Source: Algicella marina | Lineage (GTDB): Bacteria; Pseudomonadota; Alphaproteobacteria; Rhodobacterales; Rhodobacteraceae | Direction of reading: 5' to 3' | Length of the DNA stretch: 64,000 nucleotides | Assembly (NCBI RefSeq): GCF_009931615.1 | Contig: NZ_CP046620.1 | Coordinates: 2,712,501-2,776,500 of the forward strand | Shown here: positions 24,763 through 33,605 of the stretch, piece after piece | Numbering within the stretch: the first letter of the stretch is position 1 | Layout of the letters: every line of letters begins with the position of its first letter | Translations under genes and position numbers: made by a program | The notes under the pieces: generated by a model | Seen by the model: only the letters and a program-made list of their open reading frames with translations | Databases searched by the model: none | What the model was told of the DNA's origin: nothing

Positions 24763-26922
24763 GTGATAACACGTATCCTTTCCACGACTGCCCTCGCCGC
24801 ACTGGCCTCGGCCCCCGCATTCGCGCAAAGCAACTTCAACCGCATTGCGTCCTTCGATGTCAGCCGAAACATTCTCGAAGGTGATCGCGCCGTCGAAACC
24901 TCGGCAGAGATCATTGCCGCCACAGAAGACGGCACGATCCTCGTCTATACCGACAGCCCGCTGGGTGTTATCGGCATGATCGACATCGAGGATCCGTCCA
25001 ACCCGCAACCGCTGGGCACCATCGCACTCGAAGGTGAACCGACTTCCGTCGCCATGCTCCGCGCACGCGCGTTTGTAGGCATCAACACTTCGGAGAGCTA
25101 CACGGAGCCATCCGGCAAGCTCGCGATTTTCAACGTCCGCACCAAAGAAGCCGGCAAGACATGCGACCTCTCCGGACAGCCTGACAGCGTCGCCATGGCC
25201 ACGGACGGCTCATTCGTCGTGGTTGCCATCGAGAACGAACGCGATGAAGACCTGAACGACGGCGAAATCCCGCAGATGCCAGCAGGAACCGTCGACATAT
25301 TCAGCATCACGGACGGCACGCTTGATTGCGACAGCCGCATCAGCGCCGACCTTACCGGCCTTGCCGAAATCGCACCGTCTGATCCAGAGCCGGAATTCGT
25401 CTCCATCAACGACGAGGGTGAAATCGTCGTTACGCTTCAGGAGAATAATCACATCGCCATCCTCAACTCAGATGGCGCGGTACTCTCCCACTTCTCCGCC
25501 GGCGCGGTGGACCTGCAGGGCGTGGATATTTTCGAGCTCGGGTCTTTCCACTTCACAGGGCAGCAGGAAGGACGCCTGCGGGAACCGGACTCGGTAAAGT
25601 GGCTCGACAATGACCACTTCGCGATTGCCAACGAGGGCGACTACAACGGCGGCTCACGCGGTTGGACCGTCTTCAATCAGGACGGTACGGTCGTCTACGA
25701 ATCCGGTACATCGTTTGAGTATGCCATCGTTGAAATCGGTCACTATCCTGAAGGCCGTTCCGCGAACAAGGGTGTCGAACCGGAGAGTATTGAGTCTGCC
25801 ACATTCGGCGAAACGCCAATGGTATTCGTGGGGGCAGAGCGCGCATCGGTCATTGGTGTCTACGACGCCACTGACGCCACCGCACCTGTCTTGCGGCAGC
25901 TTCTGCCATCCGGCATCGGCCCCGAAGGTATCCTGGCCCTGCCAGAGCGTGGTCTGCTCATCTCCGCCAACGAGACCGACCTTGTTGAGGATGGTGGCGC
26001 CCGCGCACATGTCATGATCTACGAGCTTCAGGATGCTGCGGCAGCCTTTCCGACGATCACGTCAGCCGGTGCCGACGAATTGATTGGCTGGGGTGCGCTT
26101 TCCGGCCTTGCGGCATCCCCAACCGAGCCGGGCAGGCTCTACGCTGTCAACGACAGCTTCTTTGCAATGCAGCCCTCGATCTTCGAGATCGACGCCACAC
26201 AGACACCGGCCCGCATCGTCCGCGCCATTCCAGTAACGCGCGGCCCGGATGCCGCTCAGAAACTGGATATCGAGGGCATTCACGCCAACGAGAATGGGTC
26301 TTTCTGGCTGGCATCGGAAGGCCGGACGGACCGCCTGATCCCCCACGCGCTGTACCACGTGGGTCCGAATGGGCGCATCCTAAAGGAGGTACCCTTTCCG
26401 GCAGAGCTGCTGGCGTCCGAGAAACGTTTCGGTGCAGAAGGCATCACCCGCGTTGGTGATACACTGTGGATCGCCATCCAGCGCGAATGGGCAGATGACC
26501 CGGAGAACCATGTCAAACTTGTCGCCTACAATATTGAAACCGAAGAATGGGGTGCAGTTCTCTACCCCAAAGCCAGCCCTGATACCGGCTGGGTTGGATT
26601 GTCGGAGATCACAGCCAAAGGCGATTGGGTCTACATACTTGAGCGCGACAACCAGATCGGCGCCGCCGCAGTGACAAAGCACCTGTACCGCGTGCCGCTG
26701 TCCGCCATGGAACCCACGCCCCTTGGCGGTGACCTCCCGGTCGTCACCAAGGAACTCGCCTACGACTTCATGAGCGATCTGAAGGCGCCCGGCGGTTATG
26801 TTGTGGACAAGCTAGAGGGCTTCGCCATCGACGTTGACGGAAACGCCTACGCCGTCACGGACAATGATGGGGTCGATGACAGTTCAGGTGAAACCCACTT
26901 TATCCGCCTCAATCTGCAGTAA
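24763..26922 (+). CDS. secreted choice-of-anchor I / esterase-like phytase-family protein
   Basis: I choose GTG 24763, eight bases after GGAG, because it puts a normal signal peptide (ending ASAPAFA-QS) at the N-terminus; this gives 719 residues. The N-terminal half resembles the choice-of-anchor I propeller (PLGVIGMIDIEDPSNPQ, EPTSVAM, GVEPESIESATFGETPMVFV, SGIGPEGILALPERGLLISAN). The C-terminal half resembles the phytase-like esterase domain (GFAIDVDGNAYAVTDNDGVD at the very end, and LSGLAASPTEPGRLYAVNDS). Such proteins are periplasmic or extracellular and often linked to phosphate ester use, but activity is not proven. Divergent from the ligase operon. Confidence 0.8.
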   Translation: MITRILSTTALAALASAPAFAQSNFNRIASFDVSRNILEGDRAVETSAEIIAATEDGTILVYTDSPLGVIGMIDIEDPSNPQPLGTIALEGEPTSVAMLRARAFVGINTSESYTEPSGKLAIFNVRTKEAGKTCDLSGQPDSVAMATDGSFVVVAIENERDEDLNDGEIPQMPAGTVDIFSITDGTLDCDSRISADLTGLAEIAPSDPEPEFVSINDEGEIVVTLQENNHIAILNSDGAVLSHFSAGAVDLQGVDIFELGSFHFTGQQEGRLREPDSVKWLDNDHFAIANEGDYNGGSRGWTVFNQDGTVVYESGTSFEYAIVEIGHYPEGRSANKGVEPESIESATFGETPMVFVGAERASVIGVYDATDATAPVLRQLLPSGIGPEGILALPERGLLISANETDLVEDGGARAHVMIYELQDAAAAFPTITSAGADELIGWGALSGLAASPTEPGRLYAVNDSFFAMQPSIFEIDATQTPARIVRAIPVTRGPDAAQKLDIEGIHANENGSFWLASEGRTDRLIPHALYHVGPNGRILKEVPFPAELLASEKRFGAEGITRVGDTLWIAIQREWADDPENHVKLVAYNIETEEWGAVLYPKASPDTGWVGLSEITAKGDWVYILERDNQIGAAAVTKHLYRVPLSAMEPTPLGGDLPVVTKELAYDFMSDLKAPGGYVVDKLEGFAIDVDGNAYAVTDNDGVDDSSGETHFIRLNLQ

Positions 26923-26948
26923 CGCTTAACTGCCAGCAAGAAAGTGCC

Positions 26949-26969
26949 CGCCCGGATCGTTCCCGGGCG
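26949..26969. terminator. GC hairpin between convergent genes
   Basis: Stem CGCCCGG / CCGGGCG (26949-26955 and 26963-26969) between the ends of the phytase-like gene and the DUF2799 gene. No T-tract. Confidence 0.45.
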
Positions 26970-26978
26970 AGCCTGCTC

Positions 26979-27503
26979 TCAAGGCCAGCTTGAATACCGC
27001 AATTGCCGCAATTCAAGCTGCTGCCGCCTCAACCGCAAGAACCTCAGATCACTCAAGAGGTGTGCGCGAAGGCTCTCGTCGCCCTTCGTCAACGCAGCGA
27101 GGTGTGACCGGATCCGCCGCTCCTCGCGCTCTATGTCGTTGATATCGTCTTCCAGCCGCCAGTAATTCCGCCCGTGGTTCCACGCCGGCCGCATCTCCTG
27201 CCATTGTGCATCGGTGCACACCGGCGAGAGGGCCCGGCCCGAACGCCCGACGCGGTAGGCCCGGGACGGACGGCAATATTGCGTCAGCCCCTGTGTCCGT
27301 CCCGCCTCCCACTCCGATTGCGCCGGCGTTATTCCCACTTCGGCGCAAGCCTTTCGGTGCTGTTCAAGGAAATTCGGCAGGCGCCCGTTCTCACCGTCCC
27401 GATAGCCGATCGCTGCCCAGTTGCCCGCCTCGCACTGCTCTTCCGTCAGTGTCGCGCACGACGAAAGCGCCATAAGCGCCGCCACGATCAAAAGCCACCT
27501 CAT
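26979..27503 (-). CDS. DUF2799 family lipoprotein
   Basis: A 174-residue protein with a lipoprotein signal (MRWLLIVAALMALSSC, lipobox LSSC). The mature part has the DUF2799 features CEAGNWAAIGYRDGENGR and HRKACAEVGI, two GYxDG-like repeats and a C-terminal basic coiled coil (EREERRIRSHLAAL...RLRRQQLELRQL). GAGGTGAGAC precedes the ATG. Function of the family is not known to me. Divergent from the ECF sigma gene. Confidence 0.85.
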   Translation of the reverse strand: MRWLLIVAALMALSSCATLTEEQCEAGNWAAIGYRDGENGRLPNFLEQHRKACAEVGITPAQSEWEAGRTQGLTQYCRPSRAYRVGRSGRALSPVCTDAQWQEMRPAWNHGRNYWRLEDDINDIEREERRIRSHLAALTKGDESLRAHLLSDLRFLRLRRQQLELRQLRYSSWP

Positions 27504-27714
27504 GTCTCACCTCTCTAAAATCCGCTCCAAAATGCCATATCGCCACGCAATCCCCAAAACACGTTTTCCCTCACGCCTGCAACGCGCTGAAACGCACCAG
27601 CCCCGCCCATCAACCCTGCGTGTCGCCGCGGTTAAGCCTTGCCATACCCGCCCGCGAAAGATTTTCTGGGCCAGCCCCAAGGATCGGGCGCCCCCACACG
27701 TCCAACGAAGTGAC

Positions 27715-28260
27715 ATGCTGATGGAAGTGAGTGACGAGACATTGGTGGCAGACGCGCAGGCCGGGCAGGCCCGCGCCTTCGGCACCCTTGTCTCGCGCCA
27801 CTACGATCGCATCTACAGGCTCAGCTACCGGATGCTCGGCCAAAGGGCGGAAGCCGAGGATCTGGCACAGGATGTCTGCGCCACCCTCGCCTCGCGCCTC
27901 CGCAGCTTCCGGGGCGAGGCGAAGTTCACCACGTGGCTCCATCGCCTCGTGATCAACGCCGCCAAGGACCGGCTGCGAAGGCGTACCACCTATGCCCGCG
28001 CCACCGAAGGCTGGGGCGACTGGGAGGTGAACCGAAAGGCCGAGATCGCCGAGGCACAGGAGGAGCAGCGCTGGCTGGCCGAGGCGCTACAAGGTCTGTC
28101 GCCCGATCTGCGCGCCACAGTCGCGCTCGTGCTGGGCGAAGACATGAACCACCGCGAGGCCGCGGCCGAACTCGGCATCTCCGAGGGCACTGTAAGCTGG
28201 CGGATGAGCGAGGTGCGCCGCGCCCTCACCACGCTCCGCGAAGAGGAGAAACGGGCATGA
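27715..28260 (+). CDS. ECF-type RNA polymerase sigma factor
   Basis: A 181-residue sigma factor of the extracytoplasmic-function type. Region 2 (YDRIYRLSYRMLGQRAEAED then LAQDVCATL, residues about 28-60) and FTTWLHRLVINAAKDRLRRR are followed by region 4 with the helix-turn-helix MNHREAAAELGISEGTVSW (about 145). I place the start at ATG 27715 or 27721; the open frame runs much further upstream but has no sigma-like sequence. The stop overlaps the start of a VWA membrane protein (ATGA), so the two are coupled. No classical anti-sigma zinc motif is present nearby. Confidence 0.9.
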   Translation: MLMEVSDETLVADAQAGQARAFGTLVSRHYDRIYRLSYRMLGQRAEAEDLAQDVCATLASRLRSFRGEAKFTTWLHRLVINAAKDRLRRRTTYARATEGWGDWEVNRKAEIAEAQEEQRWLAEALQGLSPDLRATVALVLGEDMNHREAAAELGISEGTVSWRMSEVRRALTTLREEEKRA

Positions 28261-30506
28261 CCGACCCGATTGACGACCTCAGGAATGCGATGAAGGCCAC
28301 CCCCGGCCCAAGCGATACCGCGCACGATGCCGCCCTGCGGGCCGCAATGGCGGGGTTTGAAGCCGAATCCCAAGGATTTGCCTCGCAGCCACGTCCCACT
28401 CCAGCAAGCCGCAATTCCGCGGTCTCATTCTGGAGGAGATTGAAAACCATGCTCGCACCCGCGCTTTCCCGCCCCGCCCTTATGGGCACAGCATCCCTCG
28501 CCACCCTCGCACTGGCGATCACGATCACGACAGATTACCGCCCGGAATTCATGAACCAGACCGCGCCAACCGGAGCAGTGCTGAAGAGCGAAGACAGGGA
28601 CAAAACGGTCTCGCTCGAAATCGCTGCCGAGCCGGTGCAATCCAGGGCACAGGTGCAGAACGCCGCCCCGACGACACCGTCACTTGCGGATGCCGCTGCG
28701 GCCCCTGAACCTGAAATGCTGGCCGCCAAGACACCGCGCCCAGCCACACCACCCACCCTCGCAAGGGAAGCCGACGGAGCCATGGAGCCCGCCCGCTCGG
28801 CAGTTCCGGTGCAGGTGCCTGCAACGCCGTTGGCCCCGGAGGGAAGCTCATCCACTGCCGGGCAAGCCGCCGATGTCGTCGAAGGCACCGGCCTTGGTGA
28901 ACGCGAAGCGTCTGGAAGCTTCGTCGAAGAAAGTTTCGGGATACCGACCCCCGGCAATAGCGACCAGGCCAATACGACGCCGCCGGGGCAAGCCGCGCCG
29001 AGCGCCGCAATCGGCACAGCCGGTCTGGCGGCAGCCCCCGAACGCCGCCATGTCAGCCCGCAGCGTTCCCGCAACGAGTCCGTTCAAGTGCCGACGGTCA
29101 ACACAGAATCCTTCGCATCCGCTCCAGCAAGTGCCATCAAGTCCGTAGCCTCCGAGCCGGTCTCGACCTTTTCGATAGACGTCGACACCGCATCCTACAG
29201 CCTTGTCCGTTCCAGCCTGAACACAGGCCAAATGCCGCCGCCGCAGGCTGTCCGGATCGAGGAGTTGGTGAACTATTTCGATTATGCATACGCCGCGCCA
29301 GAGAGCGCCGGGACGCCCTTCACCACTTCTGTCGCGGTGTCGGAGACCCCCTGGAACGCAGATACCCGGCTCATGCAGATTGGCCTGCAAGGCTACGCCA
29401 TCCCTGTCACCGAACGGCAGCCACTCAACCTCGTCTTCCTGATCGACACTTCCGGCTCGATGCAGGACAAAAGCAAGCTCCCCCTCCTCACCGCCGGTTT
29501 CCGCCTGTTGCTCTCTGCCCTCAATCCCGACGATGAGATCGCCATTGTCACCTACGCCGGTTCGACTGGCATCGCCTTGCAGCCCACACCGGCCAGCGAG
29601 AATGCAACGATCATGCAAACTCTCGACACTCTTACCGCAACCGGATCCACTGCCGGAGCCGCCGGACTGCAACAGGCCTACGCCCTCGCCGAAACCATGG
29701 GCCGGGAGGGCGAAACCACCCGCGTCATCCTCGCCACCGACGGCGATTTCAACGTCGGCATCTCCGATCCCGAGGCGCTGAAAACCTTCATCGCCGGCAA
29801 GCGTGACAGCGGCACCTACCTCTCCGTCCTCGGCTTCGGGCGCGGCAACCTGCAGGACGCCACGATGCAGGCGCTGGCCCAGAACGGCAACGGCACGGCG
29901 GCTTATATCGACACGCTGGCGGAGGCCCAGCGCGTGCTGGTAGATGATCTGACGGCCAACTTCTTCCCGATAGCGTCCGACGTGAAAATTCAGGTGGAGT
30001 TCAATCCAGCAAAAGTCTCCGAATACCGCCTGATCGGCTACGAAACACGTGCGCTTCGGCGAGAAGACTTTCGCGATGACAGGATCGACGCCGGCGAGAT
30101 CGGTGCCGGGCACTCAGTAACCGCTCTCTACGAGGTCACTCCCAAAGGCTCCCCCGCCGAACAGCTTCCGCCCCTGCGCTACAGCACAGAAGCCGACGCC
30201 GCCCTTCCCGCCTCGGACGCCTCGTCCGGTGAACTCGCGTTTGTAAAGCTGCGCTACAAGCTGCCCGGAGAGACCACCAGCCGCCTTGTCACCACGCCGG
30301 TCACCGCGGACAGACAGGACATTCCGGCGGCGGAACGGGATTTCGCGGCAGCTGTTGCCGCTTTCGGCGAGCGGCTGCGCGGCACTGGCACAGTGGGGTG
30401 GGACCGGATCGAGGGCCTAGCCCGCCCCGGCCTTGCAAACGATCCTCATGGCTACCGCGCGGAATTCATGCGGCTCGTCAGACTGGCTTCGGCTGTCGCA
30501 AGGTAA
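28257..30506 (+). CDS. membrane-anchored von Willebrand factor A (YfbK-like) protein coupled to the ECF sigma gene
   Basis: A 749-residue protein. The first 70 residues are soluble and charged, followed by one transmembrane helix (GTASLATLALAITITT, about 75-92) and a long Ala/Pro/Thr-rich linker (95-300). The vWA N-terminal domain starts at FSIDVDTASYS (about 305), the VWA domain has a complete MIDAS in LIDTSGSMQDKS (about 395) and TDGDFNVG (about 497), and a DUF3520-like C-terminus ends the protein. The start overlaps the sigma stop by four bases. With a cytoplasmic N-terminus and external VWA domain it could sense an envelope signal and hold the sigma factor; this is inference. Confidence 0.86.
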   Translation: MTDPIDDLRNAMKATPGPSDTAHDAALRAAMAGFEAESQGFASQPRPTPASRNSAVSFWRRLKTMLAPALSRPALMGTASLATLALAITITTDYRPEFMNQTAPTGAVLKSEDRDKTVSLEIAAEPVQSRAQVQNAAPTTPSLADAAAAPEPEMLAAKTPRPATPPTLAREADGAMEPARSAVPVQVPATPLAPEGSSSTAGQAADVVEGTGLGEREASGSFVEESFGIPTPGNSDQANTTPPGQAAPSAAIGTAGLAAAPERRHVSPQRSRNESVQVPTVNTESFASAPASAIKSVASEPVSTFSIDVDTASYSLVRSSLNTGQMPPPQAVRIEELVNYFDYAYAAPESAGTPFTTSVAVSETPWNADTRLMQIGLQGYAIPVTERQPLNLVFLIDTSGSMQDKSKLPLLTAGFRLLLSALNPDDEIAIVTYAGSTGIALQPTPASENATIMQTLDTLTATGSTAGAAGLQQAYALAETMGREGETTRVILATDGDFNVGISDPEALKTFIAGKRDSGTYLSVLGFGRGNLQDATMQALAQNGNGTAAYIDTLAEAQRVLVDDLTANFFPIASDVKIQVEFNPAKVSEYRLIGYETRALRREDFRDDRIDAGEIGAGHSVTALYEVTPKGSPAEQLPPLRYSTEADAALPASDASSGELAFVKLRYKLPGETTSRLVTTPVTADRQDIPAAERDFAAAVAAFGERLRGTGTVGWDRIEGLARPGLANDPHGYRAEFMRLVRLASAVAR

Positions 30507-30520
30507 GCCACACTGACTTC

Positions 30521-30551
30521 AAAAAAAAGGGCCCGCGCAATGCGCGGGCCC
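30521..30551 (-). terminator. intrinsic terminator of the Hsp20 gene
   Basis: On the minus strand a perfect stem GGGCCCGCGC / GCGCGGGCCC (30529-30551) with a three-base loop is followed by eight T. A textbook Rho-independent terminator; it also separates the convergent VWA gene. Confidence 0.92.
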
Positions 30552-30584
30552 AGCAATAACATACAGATCATCCTGAGATCAGGA

Positions 30585-31046
30585 TCACGCGTCCACAGTC
30601 TCGCTTTCGACCGCCTTCTGCGAACCGCTCTCGATGGCGATCCGGCGCGGCTTCAGCGCTTCGGGAACTTCCCGTACGAGGTCCACATGCAAAAGACCAT
30701 TCTCGGTCTTCGCGCCTGTGGCGCGTACATGGTCGGCAAGCTGGAAACGGCGCTCGAATGCGCGCGTCGCAATCCCGCGATGCAGGTAGTTTGCTTCCTT
30801 GTCCTCGGCAGCCTTCTTGCCGGAGATCACCAGTTGCCCGTCGCGGGCCTCGATGTTCAGTTCATCTTCGGAAAAACCGGCCACTGCAACAGTGATCCTG
30901 TAAGCGTTTTCGCCAGTTTTCTCGATATTATAGGGAGGATAGGACTGACCGGTGTTTTCGTTGGTCAGCACCTGATCCAGCATACCGGCAAGACGATCGA
31001 AACCGACAGTCGAACGGTAAAGCGGGGTAAAGTCATAAGTTCTCAT
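30585..31046 (-). CDS. Hsp20/IbpA-type small heat-shock protein
   Basis: A 153-residue ATP-independent holdase that binds unfolding proteins. The start MRTYDFTPLYRSTVGFDRL is that of the IbpA branch. The alpha-crystallin domain spans about residues 38-125 with YRITVAVAGFSEDEL and the GLLHVDLVREVPE strand, followed by the short C-terminal RRIAI motif (I-x-I type). AGGAGG precedes the ATG at 31046 by seven bases. An RpoH promoter lies about 100 bases upstream, so it is co-regulated with clpB; both act in aggregate handling. Confidence 0.95.
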   Translation of the reverse strand: MRTYDFTPLYRSTVGFDRLAGMLDQVLTNENTGQSYPPYNIEKTGENAYRITVAVAGFSEDELNIEARDGQLVISGKKAAEDKEANYLHRGIATRAFERRFQLADHVRATGAKTENGLLHVDLVREVPEALKPRRIAIESGSQKAVESETVDA

Positions 31047-31149
31047 CTCGCATCCTCCTGAGTGAGCGATACAAACGTTGACGCACCTTCCATCCGGACA
31101 GGTGCTTTCAGTCTCAGCCAGGTCCGTATATGGCCCCCGGCTGCCTCTC

Positions 31150-31178
31150 AGATGGGAAGGGAAAAATTCCGTTTCAAG
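31150..31178 (-). promoter_or_regulatory. RpoH (sigma-32) promoter of the Hsp20 gene
   Basis: On the minus strand a perfect CTTGAAA (31178-31172), 15 bp, then CCCATCT (31156-31150). Spacing is identical to the clpB promoter. The leader is about 97 bases and contains a small hairpin (GCACCT with AGGTGC), but I see no clear ROSE-type thermometer. Confidence 0.8.
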
Positions 31179-31188
31179 AGGCCCGGCA

Positions 31189-32043
31189 TCAGTTTCCGAT
31201 TTGCGGCAAACGGCCGGATGTCTCACGCCCGAGTTGGTCACCCAGGCTTTTTACCGGTGCGCCGAACGCCGGCGCCGCAATGCTCTTGGCCTCGGCCTCG
31301 ACACCCAGTTTGGCGAGCAAAACTTCCACGCTGTCATCCAATGGCGCCCCGATCGAGACATCTCGCCCACGCCACGACATGCCGCCCGACACGATGGAGG
31401 CGACCTGCGCTCCGTGCTCCGTCAGCGCCATGATCGGCGCTCCGGAGGAGCCAAAGGTCAGATCGCAATCCGTCAGCCACAATTCACCGACATGCTCCAG
31501 AACCTGACAGCCGGTCTGCAACGAAGGTGCTTCTTCGCGCCCCTGCCCGTAGGAGACGACTGCCACCCGCTGGCCCTTGCGCAGGTGCCGATGCACCGTC
31601 AGTGGTGTGATCGCCAAATCGGCAACAGCATATTCCAGCTCGATCACCGCCACATCCCGCGCTGCCCGATTTTCGAAGTTCCGGCTCTTTGCGTTATAAC
31701 CCTCGCGCACGGCTACCCGCCTTGCCCGACGCGTCGCAATCGTACCGCCATCACGCAGGCCTACAAGAAATGTCAGGGACGAGGCCGGAACCGGCTCACG
31801 CGTAGTGCTGTCAAAAACACAATGCGCCGCCGTCAGCACATGAGTTCGCGAGATCAGAGCGCCGGAACAGAATCCGCTGCCACCGATTTCCAACCGCCCG
31901 ATTGCCTGCCACGGGCGCGCATCCTCCAGCGAGGAAAGCCGTTTGAGGACGGGTCCTGACTGGCTGGAAGCCACGGTCGCCGCAAGGGAAAGCAAAAGGG
32001 TGAGGGCAAACGGCAGCAGCCGCTTCATTGGGGGGAAGGACAC
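31189..32043 (-). CDS. secreted trypsin-like serine protease (S1 family), paralogue 1
   Basis: A 284-residue chymotrypsin-fold protease with a signal peptide (VASSQ region, about residue 28). The triad is His in LTAAHCVF (about 72), Asp in ARDVAVIELE (about 123) and Ser in FGSSGAPI (about 200). The Ser motif is G-S-S-G-A-P and not G-D-S-G-G-P, closer to V8/glutamyl-type S1B enzymes. Translation probably starts at GTG 32043, directly after the stop of its upstream paralogue and five bases after GGAG; ATG 32028 is an alternative. Tandem with a second protease of the same family. Confidence 0.88.
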   Translation of the reverse strand: MSFPPMKRLLPFALTLLLSLAATVASSQSGPVLKRLSSLEDARPWQAIGRLEIGGSGFCSGALISRTHVLTAAHCVFDSTTREPVPASSLTFLVGLRDGGTIATRRARRVAVREGYNAKSRNFENRAARDVAVIELEYAVADLAITPLTVHRHLRKGQRVAVVSYGQGREEAPSLQTGCQVLEHVGELWLTDCDLTFGSSGAPIMALTEHGAQVASIVSGGMSWRGRDVSIGAPLDDSVEVLLAKLGVEAEAKSIAAPAFGAPVKSLGDQLGRETSGRLPQIGN

Positions 32044-32886
32044 TCAGTCTCCTATCTGTGGCAGCAACAGGTAACGTCGCTCGCCGCCCCCTCGGCCAAG
32101 CTGTTGGGCAATGGAAGTTTTCTCTCCCTTGGCGGGTTTGCCGTTGAATACAGGGTCCTCCCGTTTCAACTCCTCCAGCAACCTGTCGACAGGATCGCCC
32201 AGCGTTGCGCCCAACGCGACGTTGCGGTCGCGCCATTGCGCCATGGCAGAGATCACGGAAGCGATCCGCGGACCGGTGTCAGATTGCACGAAGATCGGCG
32301 AGCCGGAGGCACCAAAGGCGACCGTGCAGGAGTAGACCATCACCGGCTCTCGGTCCGCCAGAACATGGCACAGTTTTTGCAGAGAAGGCACTTCCGCCCG
32401 GCCCGATGCGTAAGACACGACCATTACTTCGTCGCCGAACTCGAGGCTGGCATCCCGCTCGAATGGTGTTATGGCCGGATCGCGGATCGGCAGGTCCAGC
32501 TCGATCACCGCCAGGTCACTGCCCACCCGCGCAACCTTGTCGCGCCCGGTGAAAGTGTAATCCGGATGTACCACGAACCGCCGCGCAGTCCGCACAGCCG
32601 CAGCCCGACCATCGCGCCAGCCGGCCCGAAACACCACGTCCCCGGGCTTCACAATCGCTTCAAGCGTCTGGGAATAGACGCAATGCGCCGCCGTCAGCAC
32701 ATGCCTGTCGCTGATCAAAGCACCGGTGCAGAACCCGTTCCCTTCCACCTCGATTCGCCCTACAGCCTGCCAGGCTCGGGCCTCGTCGGCGGTCGTCAGG
32801 GGCGTCAGGTGCGTAAGATCCTGCGCGGACACCGGCAGGACCCCGAAAAACCACAAGAAAATCCACAGAAACCGGTTACGCATCAA
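32044..32886 (-). CDS. secreted trypsin-like serine protease (S1 family), paralogue 2
   Basis: A 280-residue protein, clearly a duplicate of its downstream neighbour: both share RAWQAVGRIEV/RPWQAIGRLEI and TGALISDRHVLTAAHCVY/SGALISRTHVLTAAHCVF. It has a signal peptide (ending LPVSA-QD). The triad is His in LTAAHCVY, Asp in GSDLAVIELD and Ser in FGASGSPIF. The Ser motif G-A-S-G-S-P again departs from the trypsin consensus. It is the first gene of the pair, and the second follows without any gap. Role unknown; likely periplasmic or extracellular proteolysis. Confidence 0.88.
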   Translation of the reverse strand: MMRNRFLWIFLWFFGVLPVSAQDLTHLTPLTTADEARAWQAVGRIEVEGNGFCTGALISDRHVLTAAHCVYSQTLEAIVKPGDVVFRAGWRDGRAAAVRTARRFVVHPDYTFTGRDKVARVGSDLAVIELDLPIRDPAITPFERDASLEFGDEVMVVSYASGRAEVPSLQKLCHVLADREPVMVYSCTVAFGASGSPIFVQSDTGPRIASVISAMAQWRDRNVALGATLGDPVDRLLEELKREDPVFNGKPAKGEKTSIAQQLGRGGGERRYLLLPQIGD

Positions 32887-32982
32887 TAGTCCTCGGATTA
32901 ATTCCCCGACTATCGCACGAGGCTTCTTCGCCGCGCAAGCCAGGTGGCGACAGAGAGTGCCCGAAAACCGTTGCCATCCCCT

Positions 32983-33537
32983 TCACGCCCGCCGTCTCCA
33001 GGCATACGGTTCCAACTGCCCGTCCACCGGCGTCGCCGCGACGTGATTGGTAAAATTGCTCATCACCTTCTGCGCGATCCCGAGGATCACCTCGAACACA
33101 TGCTGCCTGTCAAATCCCGCGCTCAGAAACCCCTCCACCTGATCTCCACTGACCGCCCCCCGTTGCCGCACCATCTGCAAGGTGAACGCCCGCAAAGCCT
33201 CCAGCCGCGCGTCGATCAACGGCGTTTCGTCACGCAGCGCCCTGGAAATCGCAGGATCCACACCCATCATCTCGGCAATCAACGTGTGTCCCGGCACGCA
33301 ATACAGACACTCGTGCTCCACGTTCACGCTCTGCCAGACGACGGTCATCTCCTCCTTGGTAAAACTGCTGGACATGAACAGGTCCTGGATCGCGTCATAG
33401 GCTTCAAGCAGTGCAGGTGCTTCCGCCATCGCGGCATACATCGCCGGCACCCGTCCGTATTTCCGGGCCCCCTCCGCCAGCAGTGCCTTGCTGCCGTCGG
33501 GCGCCGTGTCCGGGGTGTGGAACCGAAAATCAACCAT
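32983..33537 (-). CDS. AhpD-like/carboxymuconolactone decarboxylase family protein
   Basis: A 184-residue all-helical protein of the AhpD-like superfamily. The redox motif is HECLYCVPGHT (C-x-x-C, about residues 72-82), with the helical LIDARLEALRAF and GFDRQHVFEVILGIA following. The family comprises peroxide-linked thiol oxidoreductases and decarboxylases; the CxxC plus nearby His fits the former. The ATG at 33537 gives the family's usual start. It is downstream of a GST gene on the same strand, so a role in oxidative or electrophile stress is plausible. Confidence 0.83.
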   Translation of the reverse strand: MVDFRFHTPDTAPDGSKALLAEGARKYGRVPAMYAAMAEAPALLEAYDAIQDLFMSSSFTKEEMTVVWQSVNVEHECLYCVPGHTLIAEMMGVDPAISRALRDETPLIDARLEALRAFTLQMVRQRGAVSGDQVEGFLSAGFDRQHVFEVILGIAQKVMSNFTNHVAATPVDGQLEPYAWRRRA

Positions 33538-33605
33538 CGCAAACCTCGCGTCTCGATATGTTTTCACCTGCGCCGCGGCCCAGCGCGGGGCCGCGCGCGC
33601 GCCTC

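Noticed and set aside
27421-27714. N-terminal extension of the ECF sigma frame
   Set aside because: The extra residues are Arg/Pro/Ala-rich and unlike sigma factors; sigma region 2 begins just after ATG 27715/27721.
31047-31149. ROSE-type RNA thermometer in the Hsp20 leader
   Set aside because: Only a small upstream hairpin and a weak pairing around the ribosome site are seen; no conserved ROSE fold around the AGGAGG.
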